DNA of 64,000 nucleotides from Tubulanus polymorphus (taxonomy: Eukaryota; Nemertea; Palaeonemertea; Tubulaniformes; Tubulanidae): positions 13,318,485 to 13,382,484 of the forward strand of contig NC_134027.1 in NCBI RefSeq assembly GCF_964204645.1. Reading direction: 5' to 3'. A model generated the notes under the pieces. That model saw only the letters and a list, made by a program, of their open reading frames with translations. It ran no database searches and was not told where the DNA came from. Position numbers and translations under genes: made by a program. Every line of letters starts with the position of its first letter. Within the stretch, counting starts at the first letter, position 1. Below are positions 1 through 11,771 of the stretch, in pieces.

Positions 1-2290
1 AGCATTTTTAAAGTGTATAACTATTTGTCATAAAAAACCAAATCAGTGTATTTGACATGAGTATAGAAACGACTCATACTATAGATTAAGCTTTTTATAG
101 TGTATAACTATAGGCCTAAGTCATCAAAAACGAAAATCAGTCTATGTGAGATGAGTATAGAAACGACTCCTATTATAGATTAAGCTTTTTTATAGTGTAT
201 AAATATTAGTTATTAAAAACCAAAATCAGTTTATTTGAGATGAGTATAGAAACGACTACTACTATCGATTAACCCTTTCAGTGCTGACTAATTAATACCC
301 TATAGTGCTAGAGAAAATTTGAAAATTCTAAAAAATTCCACCCTAGTGTGTTGAACAATGGGAATACCACTATAGTGCGTCTACACCGCAGTGCGGTGTA
401 TCGTTAGTTACTAGTATTTCACTATGTTTGACACTTGCTGCCATTTTTCAATAGAGATAATTACAAGTTACGAATTACATCAATACACCGCAGTGCGGTG
501 TACTAGCAAAATCCATCACTGATTTATTCACCGCACTGCGGTGTAGACGCACTGAAAGGGTTAAGCCTTTTTATTGTGTATAAATATTAATCATCAAAAA
601 CCAAAGTCAGTTTATTCGAGTTGAGTATAGAAACGACTCCTACTATGGATTTAGTCTTTTTTATAGTGTATAAATATTAATTATCTAAAGCCAAAGTCAA
701 TTTAGGCCTATATAAGATAAGTATAAGAATGTGTCCTACCATGGAATGGATTCAATTATAGTGTATAAGTTATAATCTTTAAAAAACAGTCTATTTGAGA
801 TTAGTATAAGAATGTATCCAATCATAGAATTAATTAATTTCAGTATTGTGTATAAATATTTATCTTTAGAACCAAAGTCAGTGTATTTGAGATAAATGTA
901 AAAACGACTCCTATCGGTTAAGTCTTTTTCATGCTGTATAAGTATCAATCATCAGAAACCAAAGTCAATCTAGACCTATTTGAAATATGTATAAGAATGT
1001 GTCCTAGCATAGAATGAATTCAATTATAGTGGACGATAAAAACTACTACTTAGATTGAATCTCAGTAAAGTGTGCGAATATTAATTACCAAAAACCACAG
1101 TTCAATAGAGATGATTATATAAAAAAATGACCCTTAGAATAATATGATTCAGAGAATAGTGTAAAACATAAATCTTCAAGAACCAGAGTCATCACAAAGG
1201 AGATGATTGTAGAAAAACAACCCCCGTGTAGAATAATTCACAATAAAGCGTGTCCTGGTATCTTCAAATACCTAAGTCAGTCTGTTTGTGATGAGTACAT
1301 AAAGGTGACACCTTGTATAGAATAAATGTAAATATAGTATTTCTGTATAAATACAGAAGGTATCTTCAAGCAGCAAATCTAGTCCATTTTATATTTAGGA
1401 TATTGATGCCCAAGTTTATGCAATTTTGTTATTTTCTTTGTTATCTTTGTATATTCTTATCATTTAGGCCTGTGCCTAATCTGTAATTTGGTTATTTTCA
1501 TAGTGAACAACATGGAGGAGATCGAGGCGAATAGTTTGGACAAAGGATTTGTCTTTATTTTCAAGATGTAAATTTGAAGTAAAAGGTGTCAGTAAAGAAA
1601 TTGGTAAGCCATTACAGTATCCTTATTGAGCCCTCGGTTTTTTTCCCAATTGGATATCGACCATTTTAGTACTACTTCCCATTTTCGACCAGAAGATCTT
1701 CACCGATTCAGCGGCTATCATGAGCCTGGGCTAAGCAGGTGATTTTAAGTCACAAAATGGTAATATTCCCTGGGTTTTGTTTCTAAACATAAACCCTTCC
1801 GTATAACGATTCACAATATTTCTATATAAATATGTATCTTAATGTAGAACGACTGGCAGTAAAGTATTCCTATAGAAATATTACTCTTCAAAAACCAAAG
1901 TTGGTATGAATATACATTGTATATAAAAATGACCCCTACTATAAAATTATTCCAAGTGTAGTATTTCAACATGAATATTACTATTTAAAACCAAGTCAGT
2001 CCTTTTGAGATGATTATTAATCAACTGACCCCTACTTCACGTAGTATATAAAACATATAAAAATGACCCTTACTATAGAACTGATCCCTACTTCACGGTT
2101 TAGTTTTTACGTGTATTACTTTCCATAAACCAAATTCATTCCATTTGAAATGAGTGTATAAAATGACCCTTACTATAGAATTATTCTCAATATATATAGT
2201 ATTCCTATATAAGTTTAATTTCTTAAATTACAACCTCAGTCTATTTGAGTTGTACGTTTGGGAGGCGTACATGAAAATGACCCATACTAT
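1..2290. repeat. Degenerate ~93 bp satellite array
   Basis: A unit of about 93 bp recurs from the first base, each copy holding the words GTGTATAA, ACCAAA.TCAGT and GAGTATAGAAACGACTC followed by a TTAAG.TTTT spacer. The first three units begin near 1, 95 and 188. After the MITE at 273-560 the array resumes and becomes steadily more divergent to about 2.29 kb. The window starts inside the array, so its true extent is unknown. No gene is supported here. Confidence 0.75.
273..560. mobile_element. TTAA-flanked MITE with internal palindromes
   Basis: The element begins CCCTTTCAGTGC and ends with the reverse complement GCACTGAAAGGG. TTAA lies directly outside each end (269-272 and 561-564), as in piggyBac-type insertion. 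Three copies of the palindrome CACCGC(A/T)GTGCGGTG sit inside, near 385, 486 and 529, and a subterminal inverted repeat pairs about 377-399 with 529-550. It interrupts a satellite unit whose own TTAA was the target. It has no coding capacity, so it would need a transposase in trans. Confidence 0.8.
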
Positions 2291-3930
2291 TGAATGATTC
2301 ACATGGTGATCATCCTGATAATCCCTAAAACCAACATATTGTTGTTCATTCCTTCAATTATTGCCGATATCGAAACATTTGAATACGACTCCCAGATGTG
2401 TGCTGCTACATCAGGAAATTGTTTTTCTTTAGAAAAGTGCAATGCGTATTAAAATTGAATGGGCTTTATTTTTTCATACTCATATTTGAAATTATCATAT
2501 ATTTTCTAGGGAAGAAGTGATGGAGCAAAACCGAAGAAACGCGTTTTACGGACCTTTTTGTAATTATATCGAGCAGAGGCTACTTTGTCCAACTTCTATT
2601 CTGTTTACACAACCTTTAGAATGTTGTCCATTATCATGCAGAATGACATTTGTTTTGATACACTTGGACTGTTTATCATGTTGTGATTATGTCATATAGC
2701 TAATTAACTCACTTAAAGATTGTTCATTCATAATTCCTTTAATGTTTAGTTGTTTTGCAGTTAAACAATTTTACCATATTGTGTTAAATGTTTGGTGGTT
2801 TACAGTGGCAAAAGATTAGTTCAGTGTATGTTCATCTGGGGTGTTGCATATAAAATTGTCAGATTGCAATTGGAACCTCTTCTTGATTGGGCATGGTGTG
2901 TCTGGACCCCTTGTTTTTCATACTATATACCTTTCATGAATGTATCTCTTTTGGATGAATACACTTACACAAAGACTTGAACCCATTTATTATTGCGGAA
3001 ATTATGACTGCAATTTTAAGTAGTTTATTCTGCTATTTGCTCTGTAATTCTGAAGAAGTTAAGAGATTATGGTTAATAATATTTTATAGATTATCACAAG
3101 GGTTAAGTTGAACCACCTGTGTAATGTTTTTAAAATATATAATCAGAATTAATGTACTTTGTAATCTGGGGTCAGTTAATCAAAAGTTGGTTAGGGCAAA
3201 CCAGTAGATAGTTGACACGGTAACAATTGAAAGTTCATTGTTACTACGGTATCTGTCTGCCATTTATCTTTATTGAACATTTGAGTTACTGACTTATGCG
3301 TTTCGCAAAGTTAAATAGATATAACTAGCTTCTGTATGCATACTCTGAACGGTTAGATTTTAAGACAAATGGTAATCGAAGGATCTCATATGCTCGCGAA
3401 ATATGAGGTCATAGGTTGGAATTTTCAATGAGTATCGAACAAAGCACCATCACCTAGTTGCATCAGTCACACGATCACATATTATGTTTGTAATTGAAAA
3501 TATTTTTTCTAATTGTAGTTGAAGACATGTACACTTAATTATATATAAATAAAAATAAACATGCTGTTTCCACCATAACTCGTGATAAAAAATCTTATAG
3601 TTTTATCGATAAATAATTTTAAAATGAAGCATCAGGCAGTGTAGAAAGATTTCCTAAAGGATATGTGCAGATTTATCCCAAAGTTTATCCAATCCCTACC
3701 AATACTCAACTTGATAGCAGCGTAAAGCATGAGCATGTATAGCAAGGATTGACTGACTTCTGGCAACATACTATGGACGTTACCGTACTTAAGGCCCCAC
3801 TACCACTGTGTTATTAAGGAGCTTATCCGAGACCCTCAATCTCCAGTATCCGACAAAGATTTCAAGCGAATGATGCAGGTGACATAAGCGAAACTACCAA
3901 TATATGTTTGAGAAGATTCCATCAGGCTGA
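2290..3930. other. Host DNA without supported gene
   Basis: Short open frames near 2.5 and 2.8 kb show no recognisable domain, splice context or codon bias. I see nothing else supportable here. Confidence 0.5.
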
Positions 3931-4700
3931 CGATGGTTGGAGAAAATATGTATGAACTATATGAGTCGTCCTATCCTACCCATCTTAAATACCGGTACTC
4001 ATACCAAATACGCTGGGGTAGAGTCATTCTATACTATAAGCCATTAAATATGTCTTAAATTGGCCGACGATACGTGTTAGCCACAATTTAAAGTAAAATA
4101 CAAGGAGTATATCTATGCTAGGAATCATTTAATACTCATTTCAACAGTGCGAAGATAGATACAGTAATCCCCATTATATTCTTAGTCAGTGTCGCGCATA
4201 TTCTCGTGATATACAATATTTTACTGATATTGCGAGCTTGTGCCGGCCAGACATATTGCAAATAGTCATACTCATACTACATATGAGTATGTACATTTCA
4301 TTCTAGTCGGTTGTACGACGATTATACGACGAGTGATCCTGAGTCGTTTTATACGTTATATACTCAATCCAATTAGGTTTATGTTGGTTTTAGGGGAAAA
4401 TATGTATAAGTAGGCCTGTTACATATACAACGAGTCATTCAATGTTAGGAGTCAGTGTAGTACGAGTTTAGTGTACTTATTTAGTGTACTCATACTAGAT
4501 CACGAGTCATCCTATGTGATCAGTTATTTGATATACTCATCTTGAATAGGCTTTGAATAATAAGATACTCATTTCAAAATTGGCTGACGTTGGGGTAAAA
4601 ATGTATGTATATACATATTAGTTATACAACGAGTCATTTGATTGTGAGAGTCATTTATTATATACTCATATCAAATTAACATACAGTCATACATCGATTT
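3930..4700. repeat. Inverted block of the 1-2290 satellite
   Basis: Here the words GAGTCGT/GAGTCAT, TATACTCATnTnAAAT and GGTTTTTGGG-like spacers recur at about 110 bp intervals. They are the reverse complement of the GAGTATAGAAACGACTC core in the first 2.3 kb. The copies are much decayed. The arrangement looks like two arrays in opposite orientation around a 1.6 kb spacer. Confidence 0.5.
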
Positions 4701-7090
4701 AACACCATCCTTGGGGATTGCCGATTTTGTCGGTAAATTGCATCTGCGGGAAATCAGACTTTAGTTCCGGTTGATCAAATACCTAATATACCTGCTCAGA
4801 ACGATCCATCGTTATTGTGATGGATTATGGCCGATTATTATTATCCAATTGTACTTTTTTTAGAATGAAATTTATATGTAAATCAGCCTTTCACAAACTT
4901 AAAACAAACATACATTTATGATACCCCTTGCTCCGTGAGAATAAAACACCGAACTAGGTTTGCCGTTACAGCCAATATGAATAAAAGCCACATCATAATC
5001 GATGTCAGATGGCAGACATCTCTTGAATGGATGATCGACGGGCAAAATAGTTGCGCCACGAAAACCAAGAACTGTATGTCAACGCGATTGGATTCGAATC
5101 CTTAAATAGGAAAGGATTAGTACTATTAGCCTGTGTATAAACGAATGATCGAGGACCACAATTCTAACTACCATGATTGAAATAAAACGTATGCGTCTAG
5201 GAAACTCAGACGGACTGAATCGCCACGAGGTTACTCAGTGGGCGGAGTTCAACAAGTGATAAGACACGTGTTAGATCACGTGATAGATAAACGACGCTGG
5301 CTCTCATAAAACATTTTCATTTCCTACCGTAAAGAAATTCCTTTATGAATCTATCGCTGATCGAGTTATACTTACTCTACCTAAGGACCCATTAATTATT
5401 ATAATTAAAAGTTGTATATTGGCGAACAGTTAGGTCTCAAACTTGTTTTTCAGTTAACTTCGACGAGAGATTCCGGTTCTGAGGATAGATCTACCTATTT
5501 ATACATTTTTGAGCATGAACAGATATGTTTCCGTGCGTCATTATATACTAGGAGCCATTGGTTTTTTTACCCAAATGGATTTTCTTTAATTTTTGGAGAA
5601 ATTCTTGTGAAAAAGTGTTGCACTCAAATGGATAATTATGTTCTAGGAATCATTGTGTATACCGGTATTCATCTTGAGTGAACTGACATGATTTCTGTAT
5701 ATTATTCGAGCTCATATATATATTTAAATATATATACATATATACTTGACTGTGGGTCAGTTCAGGAGTCCTATACTCATCAATGGATTTTCGCTTTTGA
5801 AGATATTCAATTTAAGCATAAATATTCTTTTTTTTTTTCAAATGGACAAACTTAGGTCTGTGAACAATTATAATTGAGCAGGAAGATCTGCATACCTGTT
5901 TTAGTTGTATTGTTTTACTAGAAGAACATTTGTTATAAGGAATATGTAATCAGTAATGTGTTACAGAAGCAATAATCATGCTATTCTGCAGTACACCACA
6001 TGTTGGCCACATTTTATGATTCATGTCTTATTTTAGGCTAGAAATGATACCTGTTTCCAAACATGACGGAGCTTTTTTGCGATCATTTACCGTAAAGTAC
6101 ATGGGTGCGTGAGTTTTCGACTAACGCTTGAGTTCAACCTTGGTAGGCCGTATAGGCGTGAGATAAATATATAGTTAATCAACTTTCAATCTCAAAATTG
6201 CCCGACACAATCACACAACAACCGATATCAAAATCAAACCTTGGTAGGTTTGTTAGGGACACCAAATCCAACAAATCAAATGATATCTACCAATCAAATG
6301 AATAACAGGATGAATCCCCATTTTAAGATCAAAATATCGTGAAGCTGAAAATATGAAATAGAACAGGTGGTTCATGTATTGGCTGCATCTCTTTTGATAT
6401 CCACTACACGCCAGAAGATAAACAAGGTATTTGAATTTTGAAATCGGAAATGCAAGTACATAAAAGATGTCCATGTCTATGAAATCGAAGTGCAGAAATA
6501 ATTATCATACTTTCTTTCGTGTTCGTTTTCACGTGTATGCTGGTACATCTGCATATTCCGAATGGATTGAAGTCTTCTTTTGAGTAGATCATGTAGAATG
6601 TTTTCGTTGAATATGTTACAACATCACTTATCGCACAAGCCAATATTATCTAGACGAATGCGCTACGTCTACGTGTGATTCAATCGGAAATGTCTACTAT
6701 TACTTCGGTTAACTAACAAGACCGTGAATGTCAAGCATAAAGCCCTTGCTTCACTGATCACAGAGACAGTCGGGCCCTCAATTTAAACCACCACGAAAAT
6801 CTCGAAGTCTTCTTTAAAAACACATAAAACCGATAAATAAAACATATTTTGATTGTGAAAATAATTTTGTAATGTAGTTAAATGAAAAAATAATTTATTA
6901 TTATCATTGTACTGAATTTTGGCTAATTTCTGTTAAATCTTGTCGGAAATGAATACTGATGCGATCTTCAAGTATAGCCCTCCGCGTCAGTGATAGTGAT
7001 ATCCTTGCGCCATTTTGACGCATAACTGGGCCTCAAATCAAAACCCTCTATGTCGGTTTTAAGATGCAGGCGCGTATCTCAGGTAATTTC
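4700..7090. other. Host DNA without supported gene
   Basis: Mixed-composition host sequence. Open frames at 5.4 and 6.3-6.6 kb lack any family signal and are not called. The only structured item is a dispersed repeat at 6247-6340, listed separately. Confidence 0.5.
6247..6340. repeat. Dispersed repeat, partner at 19352-19444
   Basis: The stretch starting GGTTTGTTAGGGACACCAAA and running through AATAACAnGnTnAATCC to TTTTAAGAT is repeated at 19352-19444 in the same orientation with roughly 80% identity by eye. Its family is unknown. Confidence 0.6.
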
Positions 7091-7197
<107 letters not shown>

Positions 7198-7284
7198 GTT
7201 AAATTTAATATAGAATACAAATATTATATTTATACTCATACTATTCTTCCAATTCATGTGTTTAAAAGTAAAATATATATATCA

Positions 7285-7352
7285 TTACACTCATCCACTC
7301 ATCCATTCATCCACTCATCCATTCATCCAATTCATCCACTCATCCACTCATC
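7285..7352. repeat. CATC-rich microsatellite
   Basis: Imperfect tandem copies of CACTCATC / CATTCATC adjoin the left boundary of Polinton block A. Confidence 0.9.
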
Positions 7353-7417
7353 CATCGATATGTAAATAGAAATTAATCTTTTTCATTTTCATATTTTTCT
7401 TTAAGCTTATTACGTTC

Positions 7418-8433
7418 TTACCCTATAATCCTTTTCAGTGTCATTGGTATAGTTCCTAAATGATTCCCGAATTTATATTTATAGAATGTTGCTCTTGAAA
7501 ATATTTTTGGAATATAATTTTCGATTTCAGTTTTAGATGGATGTTTATTTAAAAATTCTCTAAAATCATCATATTTAAGTTCAAATAAGTTCATTGCATA
7601 AGTTACATTTGATTTAAAGTTATTTAACTTTTTCAATATGGTAACTATATCATTACCCGAGAAATAATCTATAAATGTTTTTCTAAACCACCGATAGTCT
7701 AATATATTCATTTTATTAAATTTCGGCTTTACAATTAATGGATTTTCTATTACATTATCTGTACCTATATGTTTAATTGAATATTTATGATTCAATTGTT
7801 TGTCATGTATTACATATTCTTTACATTTTTCACACCAAGACTTAAATACCTGTATTGCATGGGCTGAATCATTTCCACCTTTGGTTTTGATTTATAATGT
7901 TTTGCCGAATTAGCCTTTGTTATACATTCATTACAGAAGGCACAATAATTTTGATCCTCTTTGCATTTATCTTTATATATATTAGCATATGTTTTTACTA
8001 ATTGTAAAATATGTTCATCTTTTTTGATGTGCAATAAATAATCATTATTATTATCAAAATCTTCTTCACAATACATACATCTGATGTTATCTTCTATTTT
8101 AGATTCAATATTATCTTCTATTTTAGTTTCATTATTAGCTTCTATTTCAGTATCAATATTTTCTTCTTTTTTTGTTTCAATATTATCTTCTATTTTTGTT
8201 TCAATATTCTTATTATTAGATGTAGAAGGTATATTATCTATATTATCATTATTATTATCTTTTTTAGTTATATCATAATTACGTTCAATTGAATATTCTT
8301 TGTATTGATTTAATTCATTTAATAAGATTGTTCAAATATATTCATTTATTCTTTTATAAGGTATTACATAATACAAATCATCATTGATTTCTTTATCAGC
8401 TTTGATTCTTTCATATAACTTACCTTCATCCAT
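7418..8433 (-). pseudogene. Polinton block A: three-finger zinc protein, broken
   Basis: The reading starts at the ATG at 8433, preceded by ATAATAA, and continues to a stop at 7418 with at least two breaks: a stop near 8.33 kb and a frameshift near 7.85 kb. Its length would be about 335 residues. Three Cys2-His2-like fingers are visible: CMYCEEDF...H...H near 8.05 kb, YCAFCNECI...H near 7.93 kb and WCEKCKEY...H...H near 7.83 kb. A Glu/Lys/Asn-rich repeat (IEDNIE/IETK) precedes them. The N-terminus (a YYVIPY motif) resembles the finger protein in the same slot after the capsid gene in block E (57570-58358), but the rest has diverged strongly. It is probably a nucleic-acid-binding virion or regulatory protein; the function is inferred only. 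Confidence 0.65.
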
Positions 8434-8465
8434 TTATTATATTAATTTTTATTTAAACTAAAATT

Positions 8466-9443
8466 TTAATACATAACACTATTAAATTGAGAATTAACAA
8501 TATTTAATTGCGCGTCAGATATAATATAAATGTGCATTTTGAAATTTAAGCTTCCTTTTTTCTTTGCCATGAATAATTGTATTCCATCTTAAGTGTTCTG
8601 TAATTTTTTCCCAGAACCATGTAATAAGTTATCCTCTGTTGTTCTAAAATCTAACCATAATGCGTATTTATTACCGGTATAATAATCAATTTGATTAATA
8701 TTACAATCTTCAGATGGTTTCATTTTTTCAAATGTTTTCTAATTTCTGGCCCCTGATCAATCATTCTCATTCCTTGACAGAATATCTTATTAGCTATGCC
8801 TTCAATTGTTATTTCTACTTTTGTTATTTCAGGATTATAATACTTATCAACCCGTATTGCACCATTTATATCCCATATCTTTAACAACGCTAGATAATAC
8901 AATTTCATTAACAGGAGCAAATGTTATTTCAAATATAATATCTTCTTGAATTGCATATTTATATAAAGGTGCATTATTATTTATCAATTCAAAATCTAAT
9001 GGAATTTTATATTTACTACCATAAATCTTTTTTATCAAATTATCTGCGGTACGAGTTACTATTGTGTCATTAGCTCCTGATCTTAATTTATTATGGTTTT
9101 CTGATTGGATGCCTTGAAATATCATATTATTTCTATTTTCTTTTGTTAACCATAAATCTTTATAATGCATTAATAAATTATAATCATCTAATGAAAAAAC
9201 TGTTTCTGGTCCAATCTTTATGGTTAATTTTTTAATCAAATATCTTCAAACATTATCAACAACATGATTATTATCATGGCCAGTTACTTTTATATCGGCT
9301 GATAAATAAATACTATTTGGAACATAAAATCGTATTTTATGTTAATCGAGGGATTCTCATATATTAAGTTTCATCGGGATTAATATTAGAAGGATTATGA
9401 GTAATTATATGATGAGATCTCTCTGCTTGAATAGCATTCGATA
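8466..9443 (-). pseudogene. Polinton block A: major capsid protein fragment
   Basis: This decayed copy of the hexon-like major capsid gene is also present at 56280-57537, and they look about 94% identical at DNA level where aligned by eye. Recognisable pieces are SNAIQAERSHHIITHNPSNI, LTIKIGPETV, the NNAPLYKYAIQEDIIFEI stretch, and a C-terminus containing ALWLDFRTT and DAQLNIVNS. An internal deletion of about 240 bp joins the KDMGYK region to the NGAI.VDKYYNPE region near 8.87 kb. Several frameshifts and a stop also occur. The first ~15 residues are missing, because the fragment joins directly to the tail of the neighbouring membrane protein. Confidence 0.8.
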
Positions 9444-9560
9444 TAAAACCAACAATCGATGCAATAACTCCAGGTAAAACTGCAGCAGATTTTTTAGATA
9501 GTTCCCATAAATATTTTTCATTCTTTTTAACTAATACTAATGATGATTCAACTCCAATTA
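9444..9560 (-). pseudogene. Polinton block A: tail of coiled-coil membrane protein
   Basis: This segment reads KYLWELSKKSAA.LPG.IAS followed by a hydrophobic run. It matches the C-terminal membrane region of the acidic coiled-coil protein of block E (near 56.07-56.15 kb). It then runs in frame into capsid sequence at about 9443, so a deletion has fused two adjacent genes. The right boundary with host DNA is near 9560. Confidence 0.65.
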
Positions 9561-9571
9561 TTTTGTTTTAA

Positions 9572-10970
9572 GATTATGCTAAGAAAAGCAATTCAGATGA
9601 AATCATGGCTCGACTGGAGGAACTGAAGAAAAAATGACTCAATAAGGTATAGGAATAAAGCCTGCCTAGAAAAATGTGCATCTAAAGGTTTTAAGTGAAG
9701 AGTATTTATCCAGAGAAAGTCGCTTTATATATATTTTCATTATTATGCACTGTCTTTTAGGACACGAAGGCCGGAACTGTCTGTAAAGCAAAGAAATTAA
9801 AAACAACCACCTCTTCTGATTCTGGGACAAAGAAGGTAGAGTTGGGGTGGAAGACTTTCGATCCATCAAAAAAAAACCTTATAAACAGAAAAGAGTGTTG
9901 GTGGAGCACGAAGCTGGGCATTTGGAAAAGCATCTACTTCAGATGTTATTTTAGCAAGATGTATTCAGCTGTACGATATTGAATCATCGATGTTTCAGTG
10001 CAATCTAGCTACTCCATCTGTAGGATACTGGATGATACATTTAGACTCGGAGAGTATATCGAAAAAGAAGGTCTCACTAATGCCCCATGCCGCTTAATTC
10101 TTTATACGCGTGAACAAAGGTGAGCAAATGGATTGAGTTTTTGTATATATTGATAAATTTGTATTGTCCAAATTTGAGCTTGATTTATACTTTCTTAAGA
10201 TATAAACATGCGGCTTTTAAGATGTTTCATTTTCATTTTTTCATGACAACCCATTTTAATCAAGCACAGCGGAGCTATATCAGCTGATAGACTGCGGGTA
10301 TATTTTTTCTCTCCACCATCTTGAAATGTGAAGACCATCAGTCAATTTAGAAAAAAAGCTATATCATTTGTTTTGTAGTAAAAAACCAGATCATTTGTAT
10401 TTTTAGTAAAAAACCAGATGATGAAGAACCAGATGTTCAAATAGCTGATCATGATGAAAACGTTGGTGAACAAAGCAATACAGAAATAAAAGAGCGGAAC
10501 AAGATATGACATGTACCTACATCAGTGTAGATATCGATGATGTAACTTATTATTTGCAGAATGAGAAAGACAAGGAAACAGAGCCTGTATATGTTGAAAA
10601 CGACGTAAAAACATTTGAAAATTATGATAAAAATAAATATGTCCCCGTGTATAGTGAAGTGTCCCATGTTCACTATTTTCTTCAAAATCATGCGAAAAAC
10701 AGTGCCGAAAAAAGTTAGCCCATGGGAAGAGTTTGTACTGCTTACCCATCAGGAGCTGCATGAATTGAACACCTTTAAATTAGGATTAGACATACGTACC
10801 CAACATTGTTCTGGTTACACCACCTTTAATATACTGTACATTTACTCTGCAGTTAATTAACTTGTATGACGATGTCACTATCCTTTGCGAGAAAGTCTGG
10901 AAGCTAAAGCCCTCTGCCAAGCAACGATATGATGAATGGGTGGCAGATCAGAAGTCGAAATTGTAGTTCA
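9572..10970 (+). pseudogene. Remnants of a dispersed invertebrate gene family
   Basis: Several short exon-like pieces lie in a row: one ending ARLEELKKK, one with VELGWKTFDPSKK near 9.83 kb, one with GEYIEKEGLTNAP near 10.05 kb, one with KKPDDEEPDVQIADHDEN near 10.42 kb, and one ending KQRYDEWVADQKSKL near 10.96 kb. The GW.. plus GEYI/EYL pairing resembles an uncharacterised family that is widely duplicated in fish and invertebrate genomes. That identification is from memory of its pattern. Frames do not join cleanly and I see no complete gene. I assign no function. Confidence 0.3.
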
Positions 10971-10979
10971 TGTATAAGT

Positions 10980-11765
10980 GTTTATATCTATGCAGATATT
11001 GATATGTATGCATTTAACGTAAATGTACATGCTATGGTATAGGTCTCAATGGGCCAGTATTAACACAGGGGATTACAATGATTATAATATAATTTTTTAA
11101 GATGATACACAGTATTGCAATTTTCTTAGTTTTGTTTTTATGTTGCGTGTTATTCGAAAGTGATTAATAATAGATTTATACTAGTAAAAGCTTGTAATAG
11201 TTAAATTTACTTTCAGTCCACTTATTAATCTCTCGAGAATTTTGTAGAGAATTTATTTTCAAGAATAAAAGACATGTCGATGTCTCAGTATTTTTAATAA
11301 ATCCCGTATAGGTCGGATCTTTTCAGAACAAGGGTTTTTCTTCGGAAACAACTGTTACATTGTAAATATGGTAAAAATGGTCACGATACAGCTTCAATGT
11401 AGTAGTAGAATCCTGTGGAAGAGTTAACTTCCTGTCATTTAATACAACCAAAACGGTAACGGTATGTGATTCATTATATTATTTTGAAAAATTGTGTACA
11501 ATTTTAACGCATGTAGTCATCCCAAATGGGGTTTTATTTTTTTGTGATAGAAAATAAAGTAAACGAACTGTTCAATCGTTTTGTTTCTTCGTAAAATGGG
11601 TAAAACAATAAATCACAAAATATTTTGAAGAAATTTGCAATGAAGTTCAAGTGCTACAGAGCAGTAAGTTGGTAATGCCCAATCACTTAATAGACATATC
11701 TCAAGGTATAAAACGGCTATATCGTCCGAACAGCCATATGTATTTAATGGTGGTCCAGCAATAGC
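10980..11765. other. Host DNA without supported gene
   Basis: AT-rich host sequence. I see no domain, repeat array or RNA gene here. Confidence 0.45.
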
Positions 11766-11771
11766 AAAACA

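Noticed and set aside
8084-8278. Plus-strand Ser/Ile/Leu-rich open frame that looks like a membrane protein
   Set aside because: It is the antisense of the Glu/Asn-rich repeat in the block A finger protein.
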